Shown here piece by piece: positions 1 through 6,694 of a DNA stretch of 6,839 nucleotides (position 1 is its first letter; each line of letters begins with the position of its first letter). This DNA comes from Oscillospiraceae bacterium. Its GTDB lineage: Bacteria > Bacillota > Clostridia > Oscillospirales > Acutalibacteraceae. A program made the translations under genes and the position numbers. The notes beneath the pieces were generated by a model that was not told the DNA's origin, did no database searches, and saw only the letters and a list, made by a program, of their open reading frames with translations. The stretch spans positions 1-6,839 of the forward strand of contig JAIRUF010000131.1 in the NCBI GenBank assembly GCA_031254555.1, read 5' to 3'.

Positions 1-428
1 ATAAAAATTTAAGCAAAATGAGCCGGGGCGAAATCAGATCACAGCTTGCAAAGTGCAATGAATCAATAAAAGCCATAACAGGTAAAGACAACATGTTGTT
101 CCGCCCACCTTCCGGCGCCTATAACAACGACGTCGTAGACGCCGCGTCAAGCCTTGGAATGTACACCATACAGTGGAGTTTGGACAGCTTGGATTACGAG
201 GGACTTTCAGAAAAGCAGATATTTGACCGCATAGTGCCAAAGGTAAAAAACGGAGATATAATATTATTTCACAACGATATAAAAAATACTCCTAAAGCGC
301 TCGATCAAATATTGCATGCCCTTAAAGATAAAGGGTTTGAATTTGTAAGCGCCTATGATCTTATATACAAGGAAAACTACACAATAGATTACAGCGGAAT
401 GCAAAAGCAGGTGCAAAATATACACTAG
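1..428 (+). CDS. Polysaccharide deacetylase (NodB/CE4 family), 3' part only
   Basis: This is the C-terminal part of a carbohydrate esterase family 4 domain. The family removes N- or O-acetyl groups from peptidoglycan or other amino-sugar polymers at the cell surface, usually with a bound metal. The reading frame is open to the left edge with no stop. The Met codon at position 18 has no ribosome site, and the residues before it (KNLSK, then MSRGEI) fit the stretch that follows the metal-binding H-x-x-x-H motif, so the true start lies outside the window. Visible family motifs are RPPSG (nt 102-116, motif 3), WSLDSLDY (174-197, motif 4) and LFHN (264-275, motif 5, His codon at 270). The catalytic Asp and metal His motifs, and any signal peptide, would be upstream. 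After motif 5 comes the usual helix and a YTIDYSG tail. The gene ends in TAG, 46 bases before a terminator, and converges on ftsZ. The class is clear; the exact substrate and any spore or vegetative role (PdaA/PdaB-like or other) cannot be told. Confidence 0.9.
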   Translation, partial: KNLSKMSRGEIRSQLAKCNESIKAITGKDNMLFRPPSGAYNNDVVDAASSLGMYTIQWSLDSLDYEGLSEKQIFDRIVPKVKNGDIILFHNDIKNTPKALDQILHALKDKGFEFVSAYDLIYKENYTIDYSGMQKQVQNIH

Positions 429-474
429 CTGCTATCACAGCGATCTCTAATTCAATTGACATTATCAAGGAAAG

Positions 475-498
475 AGCGGGCTTAAAGCCCGCTTTTTT
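475..498 (+). terminator. Intrinsic terminator shared by convergent genes
   Basis: A perfect 8-bp GC-rich stem (AGCGGGCT at 475-482, AGCCCGCT at 486-493) has a 3-base TAA loop and runs straight into Ts at 493-498. It lies 46 bases after the deacetylase stop and is a convincing terminator for that gene. It is also 13 bases beyond the ftsZ stop on the opposite strand. Read in that direction the stem is followed by CTTTCC, a weaker U-tract, so it may act in both directions but is better for the plus strand. Confidence 0.88.
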
Positions 499-506
499 AT
501 GTTAAT

Positions 507-1691
507 TTACCTTTGCTTCTTATTAAAAATACTCATTATGTCGTCCATGTCGTCGTCATCCATGCCCAAACCTAAGCCTTCGCTTACTATCGTGGCTGCA
601 GCTCCTACACCTACAAGCTCTTTACTTTCATCGTCTGCAAACCCTTTTTTACCCATCATATTGCCGAGTTCTTCCGCGACATTATTTTTTATATTATCGG
701 CGTATTCAGTGGGCTTTTTAGCCCTGCCTTTTTCGTCTATTCCAAAGCCTGTCGCTATTACTGTTATTACCATTTCATCGTTTAGAGACTCATCAAAAGC
801 TACTCCCCAAATTATATTGGCGTCAGCGTGTGCGGCCCCCGCAATGAAAGATGACGCCTGTTCAACCTCTTCAAGTCCAATGTCAGGCGAGGATGTTATG
901 CTTATAATCACGCCGTGCGCTCCCTCAATAGTCGTCTCAAGCAGCGGGCTTGAAATAGCTGAGTTGGCGGCATGTTCCGACTTGTCTTTGCCGCTTGCCC
1001 TGCCAACCCCCATGTGGGCTTGCCCGGCATCCCTCATTACCGCGGTGACGTCCGCAAAATCAAGATTGATAAAACCAGGTATTTTTATAAGCTCTGAGAT
1101 ACTCTTTACTCCCTGGCGTAAAACGTCATCCGCCGCGTCAAACGCATTTGCAAGAGTTACCTTTTGCTCAGAAAAAAACTTAAGCCTCTCATTAGGGATC
1201 ACTACAAGGCTGTCCACATGCTGTGCAAGTTCGTCTATTCCCTGTTCTGCCTGAGCCATTCGGTGCTTGCCCTCAAACTCAAACGGCTTTGTAACTATTC
1301 CTATTGTAAGTATGCCCATCTCTTTGGCTATAGCGGCAATGACAGGAGCTGCTCCAGTACCGGTTCCGCCTCCCATTCCCGCTGTTATAAACACCATATC
1401 CGTGCCCTTGAGCACATCGGTTATTATATCCCTGCTTTCCTCTGCCGCCCTTTGACCTATTTCTGGCCGGGCTCCCGCCCCTTGGCCTTTTGTAACTTTT
1501 TCACCTATCTGTATTTTATGTGTAGCCTGGGAATGCAGCAGTACATGCTTGTCCGTATTAACTGAAATAAATTCAACACCCTTGACGTCAGAACGTATCA
1601 TCCTGTTTACGGCATTTCCGCCGCCCCCGCCAACTCCTATAACCTTTATCTGTACCACGCTTTCAAAGTCTGCCGCCATTTCGAATCCCAT
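507..1691 (-). CDS. ftsZ: Cell division protein FtsZ (tubulin-like GTPase)
   Basis: FtsZ polymerises with GTP on the inner face of the membrane to form the Z-ring that recruits the divisome. The 394-residue length is normal. The GTP-binding Rossmann part shows GGGGGNAVNRM (residues 21-31), NTDKH (45-49) and the tubulin signature GGGTGTGAAP (107-116). The catalytic T7 loop is NLDFADV (209-215), whose D211 and D214 complete the active site of the next subunit. The second domain ends near residue 320. A linker of about 55 residues follows, then an acidic run (DDDDMDD, 378-384) and the tail peptide DIMSIFNKKQR (384-394), which differs from the DIPxFLR form of many bacteria. Met1 is chosen over Met5 because a full AGGAGG lies 8 bases before it. 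The gene is separated from ftsQ by 247 bases with its own likely promoter, and no ftsA is adjacent. All key residues are intact. Confidence 0.98.
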   Translation of the reverse strand: MGFEMAADFESVVQIKVIGVGGGGGNAVNRMIRSDVKGVEFISVNTDKHVLLHSQATHKIQIGEKVTKGQGAGARPEIGQRAAEESRDIITDVLKGTDMVFITAGMGGGTGTGAAPVIAAIAKEMGILTIGIVTKPFEFEGKHRMAQAEQGIDELAQHVDSLVVIPNERLKFFSEQKVTLANAFDAADDVLRQGVKSISELIKIPGFINLDFADVTAVMRDAGQAHMGVGRASGKDKSEHAANSAISSPLLETTIEGAHGVIISITSSPDIGLEEVEQASSFIAGAAHADANIIWGVAFDESLNDEMVITVIATGFGIDEKGRAKKPTEYADNIKNNVAEELGNMMGKKGFADDESKELVGVGAAATIVSEGLGLGMDDDDMDDIMSIFNKKQR

Positions 1692-1699
1692 TTAAGCGT

Positions 1700-1705
1700 C
1701 CTCCT
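1700..1705 (-). promoter_or_regulatory. Shine-Dalgarno site of ftsZ
   Basis: On the minus strand this reads AGGAGG, a complete match to the 16S anti-SD core, with an 8-base spacer (ACGCTTAA) to the ATG at 1691. It fixes the ftsZ start at Met1; Met5 would be 20 bases away. It is the strongest ribosome site in the window: murG and murA have AAGGGG, and ftsQ has only AGGA. Confidence 0.85.
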
Positions 1706-1756
1706 AATATGCAAATTTAATTAAATAATCAAAAAATCTTTAAAAAATTAGATAGA

Positions 1757-1788
1757 ATTATATTATCATGCCCACATATAAAATTCAA
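1757..1788 (-). promoter_or_regulatory. Probable sigma-A-type promoter of ftsZ
   Basis: On the minus strand a -35 box TTGAAT (1783-1788) is followed by a 17-base spacer and a -10 box TAATAT (1760-1765). A TG one base before the -10 makes it an extended -10. An overlapping perfect TATAAT at 1757-1762 would have a 20-base spacer and is less likely to be the used box. Transcription would start near 1752, giving a leader of about 60 bases before the ftsZ ATG. A weaker second candidate lies just upstream: TTGAAA (1817-1822), 17 bases, TTTAAA (1794-1799). The region is very AT-rich, so chance matches are expected, but the spacing and position in a 247-base gap favour a real promoter. Confidence 0.6.
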
Positions 1789-1938
1789 GGATATTTAAAA
1801 GTAAAATCTAAAGGACTTTCAAAAAAGCAATCTGATTTTTTGTTAACTTCTTACATATTAACGCAAAATATATTGCGGAAAAATGGCGTGTAAAAATTTT
1901 TCTGCACCTATTTTTAACGACAGCTCTTTTTAATGCTT

Positions 1939-2901
1939 TTACTCATCTGTGCCGGAACTTGTCTCTTCACCTGCCTGTTCTTCTTTTACCCTAAAGTAGA
2001 CCTTATCCTTACCCTTTGAGTCCGAGCTTATGGACTGCAGGTCAATTGTCCCCTCCTGATATGGGCTTCTCTCATTTTCTCTATTTATTACCTCTACTGC
2101 AAATCTTATCTTTTTATCTATCTCCGAGAAAGAACCGATTAAAATCTCTATCCTGTTTTTATACATCATTTTTACATTAAGCTTGTCGGAAACATCTATT
2201 TTAGTTATATTGGTCAGTCCATGTTTTTCAACAGATTTCATAAGTTCGGTTATAAGATCTTCTGTATCCTTACTTTTAAAAACTATCGTATGCCCAATTT
2301 CTGCTGTTTTTACCTCTCCGCCCACCATAACCATAAGGTCATCGGCCACCTGTTGTACACCGGTTTTTAAAACTTTGCTGTTTTCATTTATTAAAATATA
2401 ACCGTCAGCGCTTACCACCGCGCATTTTGCCCCGGTTTTTTTAACTTTTATGATTATGCTGCCCGGCAGTTTATTTATTATCTCCGCACTCCCTATGTAA
2501 GGCAATCTGCTTTGTATCCTCTGCACAGCCTTTTCACGGTCTATAAGAAAAAGATTGTCGCCGGTTTTTATACCGCTTGTCCCAATTATTTTATCGCTGC
2601 TATACTGTGTCTCGCCCTGCACTGTTATCTTTTCAATGTTGAAGAAAACAGTCAGTGACAAAATCACACCAAGCGCCACTAAGAACAGAAGAGAAAACAC
2701 CGTGAGAGTTATCTGCCTTATCTTTTTCTGCTTTCTTCTTCTCATCACATGTTCTTTTCTTATTTCGTCCCTTGATTTTTGAGCGGAATTGCTTTGAGAA
2801 GGATAGGGCTTAGTCCTCCCCATCCCACTTGCATGATTTTTTAAAGACGATTTATTTTTATTCGTGCCGGGCGGTCTTCTGCTGCCTTGATTATTCTCCA
2901 T
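1939..2901 (-). CDS. ftsQ: Cell division protein FtsQ/DivIB
   Basis: This is the bitopic divisome scaffold called FtsQ in Gram-negatives and DivIB in Firmicutes, which acts with FtsL and DivIC to control septal wall synthesis by FtsW and its partner PBP. The 320 residues divide as expected. There is a basic, low-complexity cytoplasmic tail (1-62, with MRRRKQKK at 53-60 just before the membrane) and one membrane helix (about 63-87). A POTRA domain follows (about 88-156, starting FNIEKITVQG), then a beta domain to about residue 306. A short acidic tail (307-320) closes the protein. No signal-peptidase site is seen. The start has a modest AGGA site with a 5-base spacer. The gene follows murA by 86 bases with no clear terminator or promoter between, so co-transcription with murA is likely. 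Sequence conservation in this family is low; the call rests on architecture and position in the cluster and is secure. Confidence 0.94.
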   Translation of the reverse strand: MENNQGSRRPPGTNKNKSSLKNHASGMGRTKPYPSQSNSAQKSRDEIRKEHVMRRRKQKKIRQITLTVFSLLFLVALGVILSLTVFFNIEKITVQGETQYSSDKIIGTSGIKTGDNLFLIDREKAVQRIQSRLPYIGSAEIINKLPGSIIIKVKKTGAKCAVVSADGYILINENSKVLKTGVQQVADDLMVMVGGEVKTAEIGHTIVFKSKDTEDLITELMKSVEKHGLTNITKIDVSDKLNVKMMYKNRIEILIGSFSEIDKKIRFAVEVINRENERSPYQEGTIDLQSISSDSKGKDKVYFRVKEEQAGEETSSGTDE

Positions 2902-2987
2902 TTACGTCCTACTCTCTGTATTTTTTCTTCCCCGCCTGCAAAGGCCAGCGCATCTATATGCAAACGCTTTTTTGATGAATTCTATTC

Positions 2988-4250
2988 TTAACCATTCTCT
3001 CTTGTTATAACGGCGCCTATCATGGTCAAGTTCTTTTCAAAATCTGCATGCCCTCTGTCAATATGGGCAATACCCTCAATCTCTGTAATCCCTTCTGCCG
3101 CAAGTCCAGCCACAACAAGTGCCGCTCCTCCGCGCAGATCTCCTGCTACAACGGGTGCACCATAAAGTCCAGGAACCCCTTCTATAACAGCCATTCGTCC
3201 CTCTACCTTTATCTTTGCGCCAAGCCTTGAAAGCTCATTTACATGCTTATACCGGCTTTCAAAGATGTTTTCAATTATAACGCTTGTTCCGTCAGCTATG
3301 GTCGTCATAGCCATTATCGGCGCTTGGGCGTCTGTCGGGAATCCCGGATAAGGCATAGTTTTAATGGACTTTATCCGCTTAGGCCTTGGCGGAGCTGATA
3401 TATAAAGCTTGCGGCCCATTATGCTTATATCGCATCCCGCTTCCTCGAATATTGGAATAACCGGCCCCAAGTGAGCGGGAATGATTCCGTTGAGAATCAT
3501 TTTTCCCTGCGTAACGGCAGCGGAGGCCATATATGTCGTGGCCTCTATTCTATCCGGTATTACGGTATGTTCTGTCCCCGCCAGCTGCTTTACTCCTTCA
3601 ATTACAATCGTACCTTCGCCGGCTCCGGAAATTTTAGCTCCGCAGCCGTTTAAAAAGTCCGCAAGATCACTTATCTCAGGTTCCCTTGCACAGTTTATTA
3701 TCGTCGTTGTACCCTTTGCCGTCACAGCAGCCAGAATTGCGTTCTCTGTAGCTCCCACACTCGGGAATGACAGTATTATCTCATCTCCGATAAGCCCGTT
3801 TGGACACTCGCACTCCAGTCTGCCGAAATCCTCTTTTACAACAGCTCCCAATCTGCTCATTGCAAAAAGATGAAGGTCTATAGGCCTAAGCCCAATCTCA
3901 CATCCTCCGGGGGTCGAAAAGCTTGCTTTTCCCGTCCTTGCAAGAACCGCACCCAAAAATACGACAGACGATCTCATCTCTCTCATAAGGGAATCCGGAA
4001 TATCCGAACCGCCTATATTTGAGGCATCCACCGTGACACAGTCCTCTGTATGGTCCACAATGCAGCCAAGGTGCTCTAAGATATTTATCGCTGCATCTAT
4101 ATCTGTAAGTTTTGGGCAGTTATGTATGACTGTGCGTTTTGTTGTTAAAACTGTGGCGGCCAATATTGGCAGCGCGCTGTTTTTTGCACCGTGCACATTT
4201 ATTTCACCAATAAGCCTTTTTCCGCCCTCAATGATTATTTTTTCCATCAT
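2988..4250 (-). CDS. murA: UDP-N-acetylglucosamine 1-carboxyvinyltransferase MurA
   Basis: MurA transfers enolpyruvate from phosphoenolpyruvate to UDP-GlcNAc, the first committed cytoplasmic step of peptidoglycan synthesis and the target of fosfomycin. The 420-residue length is typical. Visible active-site features are K23 in GAKNSALP (21-28), R93 in MRSSVV (92-97), the loop GGCEIGLRPID (115-125) with catalytic C117 and R122, D307 in GFPTDAQAP (303-311) and R399 in HIDRGHADF (396-404). Because the loop residue is Cys and not Asp, the enzyme should be fosfomycin-sensitive. Two Met codons are in tandem. The SD-like AAAGGGG (4257-4263) is 6 bases from the first and 9 from the second; family N-termini (MEKIIIEGG) favour the second by one residue. 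Firmicutes often have two MurA paralogues (MurA and MurZ); I cannot say which this is. It sits between murG and ftsQ, where bacilli such as B. subtilis have murB. Confidence 0.97.
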   Translation of the reverse strand: MMEKIIIEGGKRLIGEINVHGAKNSALPILAATVLTTKRTVIHNCPKLTDIDAAINILEHLGCIVDHTEDCVTVDASNIGGSDIPDSLMREMRSSVVFLGAVLARTGKASFSTPGGCEIGLRPIDLHLFAMSRLGAVVKEDFGRLECECPNGLIGDEIILSFPSVGATENAILAAVTAKGTTTIINCAREPEISDLADFLNGCGAKISGAGEGTIVIEGVKQLAGTEHTVIPDRIEATTYMASAAVTQGKMILNGIIPAHLGPVIPIFEEAGCDISIMGRKLYISAPPRPKRIKSIKTMPYPGFPTDAQAPIMAMTTIADGTSVIIENIFESRYKHVNELSRLGAKIKVEGRMAVIEGVPGLYGAPVVAGDLRGGAALVVAGLAAEGITEIEGIAHIDRGHADFEKNLTMIGAVITRENG

Positions 4251-4334
4251 CGCACACCCCTTTGCACAATCAAAAACGGATGACTCCTCATCCTGTCTTT
4301 ATATTATGCTTGCATGTGCGGTGTTGTGATTTTG
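4251..4334 (-). promoter_or_regulatory. murG-murA intergenic leader with nested inverted repeats
   Basis: On the minus strand the 84 bases between murG and murA hold three things. A terminator-like hairpin lies at 4278-4293 (listed separately). An outer inverted repeat has CGCACA at 4315-4320 pairing with TGTGCG at 4251-4256, immediately before the murA ATG. A second possible partner for the same 5' arm, TGTGC, lies at 4264-4268 just after the U-tract. The outer pair would place the AAAGGGG ribosome site beside a stem. A 14-codon frame (MRSHPFLIVQRGVR) starts inside the hairpin at 4291, and its TGA at 4249-4247 overlaps the murA start, but it has no good ribosome site. A regulatory leader is inference; the repeats are short and could be chance. 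Confidence 0.3.
4271..4293 (-). terminator. Intrinsic terminator or attenuator between murG and murA
   Basis: On the minus strand a perfect 6-bp stem (GGATGA at 4293-4288, TCATCC at 4283-4278) closes a GGAG loop, and one G then precedes TTTTT (4276-4272). It begins 41 bases after the murG stop and ends 21 bases before the murA start. The stem is short and only half GC, so termination would probably be partial. It may reduce read-through from ftsW-murG into murA-ftsQ, or be a conditional attenuator. No strong promoter is seen between it and murA, which argues against complete termination. Confidence 0.55.
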
Positions 4335-5444
4335 TCAAACATGCAATTTAACAATTATATCGCTTATTTTATTAATCGAGTCCAAAACCGCCATTGATTT
4401 AGCATTTATTTTTAATTTTTCCATATAAGTTTTATTATTGATCAAACTGCTTACTTCTTTTATAAGTCTCCTGTCTTTTAAGTCTTTTTCTTCAATGACG
4501 ATAGCTGCCTCATTGTTTACTAATGACATTGCGTTGTGATACTGATGATTTTCTGACACATTGGGAGAAGGTATTAGTATTGACGCCTTGCCCAAGGCCT
4601 GCAGCTCTGAGAGTGTGCTGGCTCCTGACCTGCATATCACAAGATCTGCCGCCGGCATACATCTGTGCATATCATCTATGTATTCCCTTAATATTATATT
4701 TCGTCGTCCTTTTAAATCCACTCCGAGCTCTTTTAACTTATCCGGGACCCATAGACCGTACTGGCCCATGGCATGGATATAATTACACCTATCCGGCATC
4801 TCCGCAATCAGTTCGCACACCGCTTCATTTATGGCCCTTGCCCCAAGGCTTCCCCCCATTGACAATATAAGCGGCCTATCATCAAGCCCCAGTTCAACTC
4901 TTGCAAACTCCCCGTTGGCCTCTGTGAGTTCCCGCCTTACAGGCAGACCTGTAACCATACACGGGTTTTTGCTCTTTAAGTGCTGCTGCGCTCTGCCGTC
5001 CGCCAACATGACTATGTCCACTTTTTTGGCAAGCGCTTTGTTTGTGATGCCCGGGAATGCGTTTTGCTCATGTATCGCTGTTGGAATCTTAAGTTTTTGC
5101 GCTTCGTACAACACCGGTCCGCTTACATATCCGCCAAATCCTACCACAACGTCTGGGCAGAAATCCTCTATTATGCGTTTTGCGTGAGCCGTTGAGCTTA
5201 ACAGCCGTTTAATTGTAAGCGCGTTTCTCTTGATATTGTCAACGCTTAACTTCCTTTGGAATCCGCTTATCTCTATAGACTGAAACTCAAATCCCGCAGC
5301 CGGAACAAGTTTTGACTCAATTTTATCCTTTGTCCCGACAAACAGAATCTGGGTGTCTTTATACTGCTCTCTTATAAAACCCGCAACTGCAAGGGCAGGA
5401 TTTACGTGTCCCCCTGTTCCTCCTGCCGCAAATATAATTTTCAT
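4335..5444 (-). CDS. murG: Lipid II synthase MurG (undecaprenyl-PP-MurNAc-pentapeptide GlcNAc transferase)
   Basis: MurG is a GT28-family, GT-B fold glycosyltransferase at the inner face of the membrane. It adds GlcNAc from UDP-GlcNAc to lipid I to make lipid II, the substrate polymerised by FtsW and the PBPs. The 369 residues include the glycine loop GGTGGHVNPALA (8-19), GFGGYVSGPV (102-111) and HEQNAFPG (125-132) in the N-terminal acceptor domain. The donor domain has GGSLGA (197-202), RSGASTLSEL (272-281), and the sugar and nucleotide contact region PNVSENHQYHNA (294-305). All are intact. There is no signal peptide, as expected. The start has AAGGGGA with about 9 bases of spacing, and this site begins right at the end of ftsW; the 17-base gap implies co-transcription and probably translational coupling. 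Confidence 0.97.
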   Translation of the reverse strand: MKIIFAAGGTGGHVNPALAVAGFIREQYKDTQILFVGTKDKIESKLVPAAGFEFQSIEISGFQRKLSVDNIKRNALTIKRLLSSTAHAKRIIEDFCPDVVVGFGGYVSGPVLYEAQKLKIPTAIHEQNAFPGITNKALAKKVDIVMLADGRAQQHLKSKNPCMVTGLPVRRELTEANGEFARVELGLDDRPLILSMGGSLGARAINEAVCELIAEMPDRCNYIHAMGQYGLWVPDKLKELGVDLKGRRNIILREYIDDMHRCMPAADLVICRSGASTLSELQALGKASILIPSPNVSENHQYHNAMSLVNNEAAIVIEEKDLKDRRLIKEVSSLINNKTYMEKLKINAKSMAVLDSINKISDIIVKLHV

Positions 5445-5461
5445 ATTATTACTTCCCCTTA

Positions 5462-6694
5462 TCAGCTTTTGCTTATTCTGGAATATCTGGATATAGATAA
5501 AACCATACCCATCTCTACAATCAACATCAAAAGTGAAGTTCCTCCGTAGCTGAAAAACGGCAGGCTGATGCCCGTGTTCGGTATAGTATCTGTTACAACG
5601 GCTATATTAAGAGCTGCCTGAATACCCACTTGGAATACGAGGCCCATAGCCAAAAGCGCTCCAAACCGGTCTTTTGCCCTCATTGCTATAACAAAGCCCC
5701 TCCACACAAGCAGAGCAAACAAAAATATGATAACTGCGGCCCCTATAAATCCCAGCTCTTCGCATACTATTGAAAAGATAAAGTCATTTTGCGGCTCTGA
5801 TACATACAGGTGTTTTTGCTTTGAATTGCCAAGACCTACTCCAAAAAATCCTCCTGAGCCTATTGCGTAAAGTGCCTGATTTATCTGCCACCGGGTACCG
5901 CGCGGGTCAAAGTCCTTATCAAGCCAGGACGTTATCCTTACAGACGCATGCCCGGGAAGTATATCCGGATTTATTATGACAATAGCCACCACAATTACTA
6001 CGGCTATTGTAGCCGCTATAAACCATTTTTTATTAAATCCTCCAAGGAATATCATCATTATTCCCAACGCAAAGAGAAGCACCGTTCCCGAAACGTGGTT
6101 CTCCATCATGACCAAAACGCACATCGCGCCTATTAAAACAAAATATAGCAAAGCAAGAGTCGTGGATTTATATACCTTCCTGCCGCTGCCGCTATTTACT
6201 CCCTGCAATATTTTGGCCTGTGATATCCTTTTAGACGTTATATCCTTATAATACTTATCAATATGCCACGCCATAAACAGTACCAACGCAAGCTTTGCCA
6301 CCTCAGACGGCTGGAATGTTCCAAGCCCCGGCACGGTTATCCACCTGTGGAAATCCTCATACCCGGGCGGAGGCGCCACAAACAATACCACAACCAGCAG
6401 AAAAAAAGATATAGGGAGAATTACCAGCGCCAAAGCCTTAAAATAATCATACTTTATCTTGGATATAACAAACATAGCGGCAAGGCCCATCACGGCAAAT
6501 ACCAGCTGACGTTTAAAGAAATGAGCACTGTCCCCATTTTCATTGTAATATGCGTAAGTATAGCTTGCGGAGTACAGCATTACAAGGCCGATTGTAAGCA
6601 GTACCAGCACTATTATGAGAAACGGGACATCAAAGCCGCCCTGAGCCATATATTTGCTGTATTTAGTTTGCTTGATCTCTTTTGATTGAGCCAT
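5462..6694 (-). CDS. ftsW: Septal peptidoglycan polymerase FtsW (SEDS family; SpoVE possible)
   Basis: SEDS proteins are membrane glycosyltransferases that polymerise lipid II into glycan strands together with a class B PBP. The 410 residues hold about ten membrane helices (near 24-44, 63-80, 86-107, 129-147, 179-196, 200-218, 224-241, 309-331, 345-366 and 376-398). Family motifs are FQPSEVAKLALVLF (127-140), ENHVSGT (198-204), EPQNDFIFSIVCEELGFIG (299-317) and LPFFSYGGTSLL (378-389). D304 in the large outer loop matches the catalytic Asp of FtsW and RodA. The cytoplasmic loop at about 148-178 is long and basic. The start ATG is preceded by AGGAG (6703-6707) at 8 bases; the frame is open further upstream but has no other ATG, GTG or TTG. 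Direct linkage to murG matches both ftsW and the sporulation paralogue spoVE of Firmicutes, so the division role is likely but not proved. Confidence 0.93.
   Translation of the reverse strand: MAQSKEIKQTKYSKYMAQGGFDVPFLIIVLVLLTIGLVMLYSASYTYAYYNENGDSAHFFKRQLVFAVMGLAAMFVISKIKYDYFKALALVILPISFFLLVVVLFVAPPPGYEDFHRWITVPGLGTFQPSEVAKLALVLFMAWHIDKYYKDITSKRISQAKILQGVNSGSGRKVYKSTTLALLYFVLIGAMCVLVMMENHVSGTVLLFALGIMMIFLGGFNKKWFIAATIAVVIVVAIVIINPDILPGHASVRITSWLDKDFDPRGTRWQINQALYAIGSGGFFGVGLGNSKQKHLYVSEPQNDFIFSIVCEELGFIGAAVIIFLFALLVWRGFVIAMRAKDRFGALLAMGLVFQVGIQAALNIAVVTDTIPNTGISLPFFSYGGTSLLMLIVEMGMVLSISRYSRISKS

Noticed and set aside
18..20. ATG at 18 as the real start of the deacetylase
   Set aside because: No ribosome site precedes it, the frame is open to the edge, and starting here would omit the catalytic and metal-binding motifs of the family.
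499..1254. Long plus-strand open frame (251 codons) opposite ftsZ
   Set aside because: It lies wholly antisense to the intact ftsZ gene apart from a few bases, is rich in Ser, Pro and Ala as expected for a shadow frame, and overlaps the terminator region at its start with no ribosome site.
1860..1880. Hairpin CGCAA/TTGCG after ftsQ as a terminator
   Set aside because: The stem is only 5 bp with a 6-base loop and is not followed by a U-tract on the minus strand.
2902..2987. Promoter or terminator in the murA-ftsQ gap
   Set aside because: TATAGA-like boxes lack a matching -35, and the GCCT/AGGC hairpin is only 4 bp without a U-tract.
4301..4338. Perfect TTGACA over the murG stop (4333-4338) as a -35 box for murA
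   Set aside because: The nearest -10-like TAATAT (4301-4306) is 26 bases away, too far for a sigma-A promoter, and the TTGACA is part of coding sequence.
5948..6685. Several plus-strand frames opposite ftsW
   Set aside because: They are antisense to a fully intact membrane protein gene, have no ribosome sites and no family motifs.
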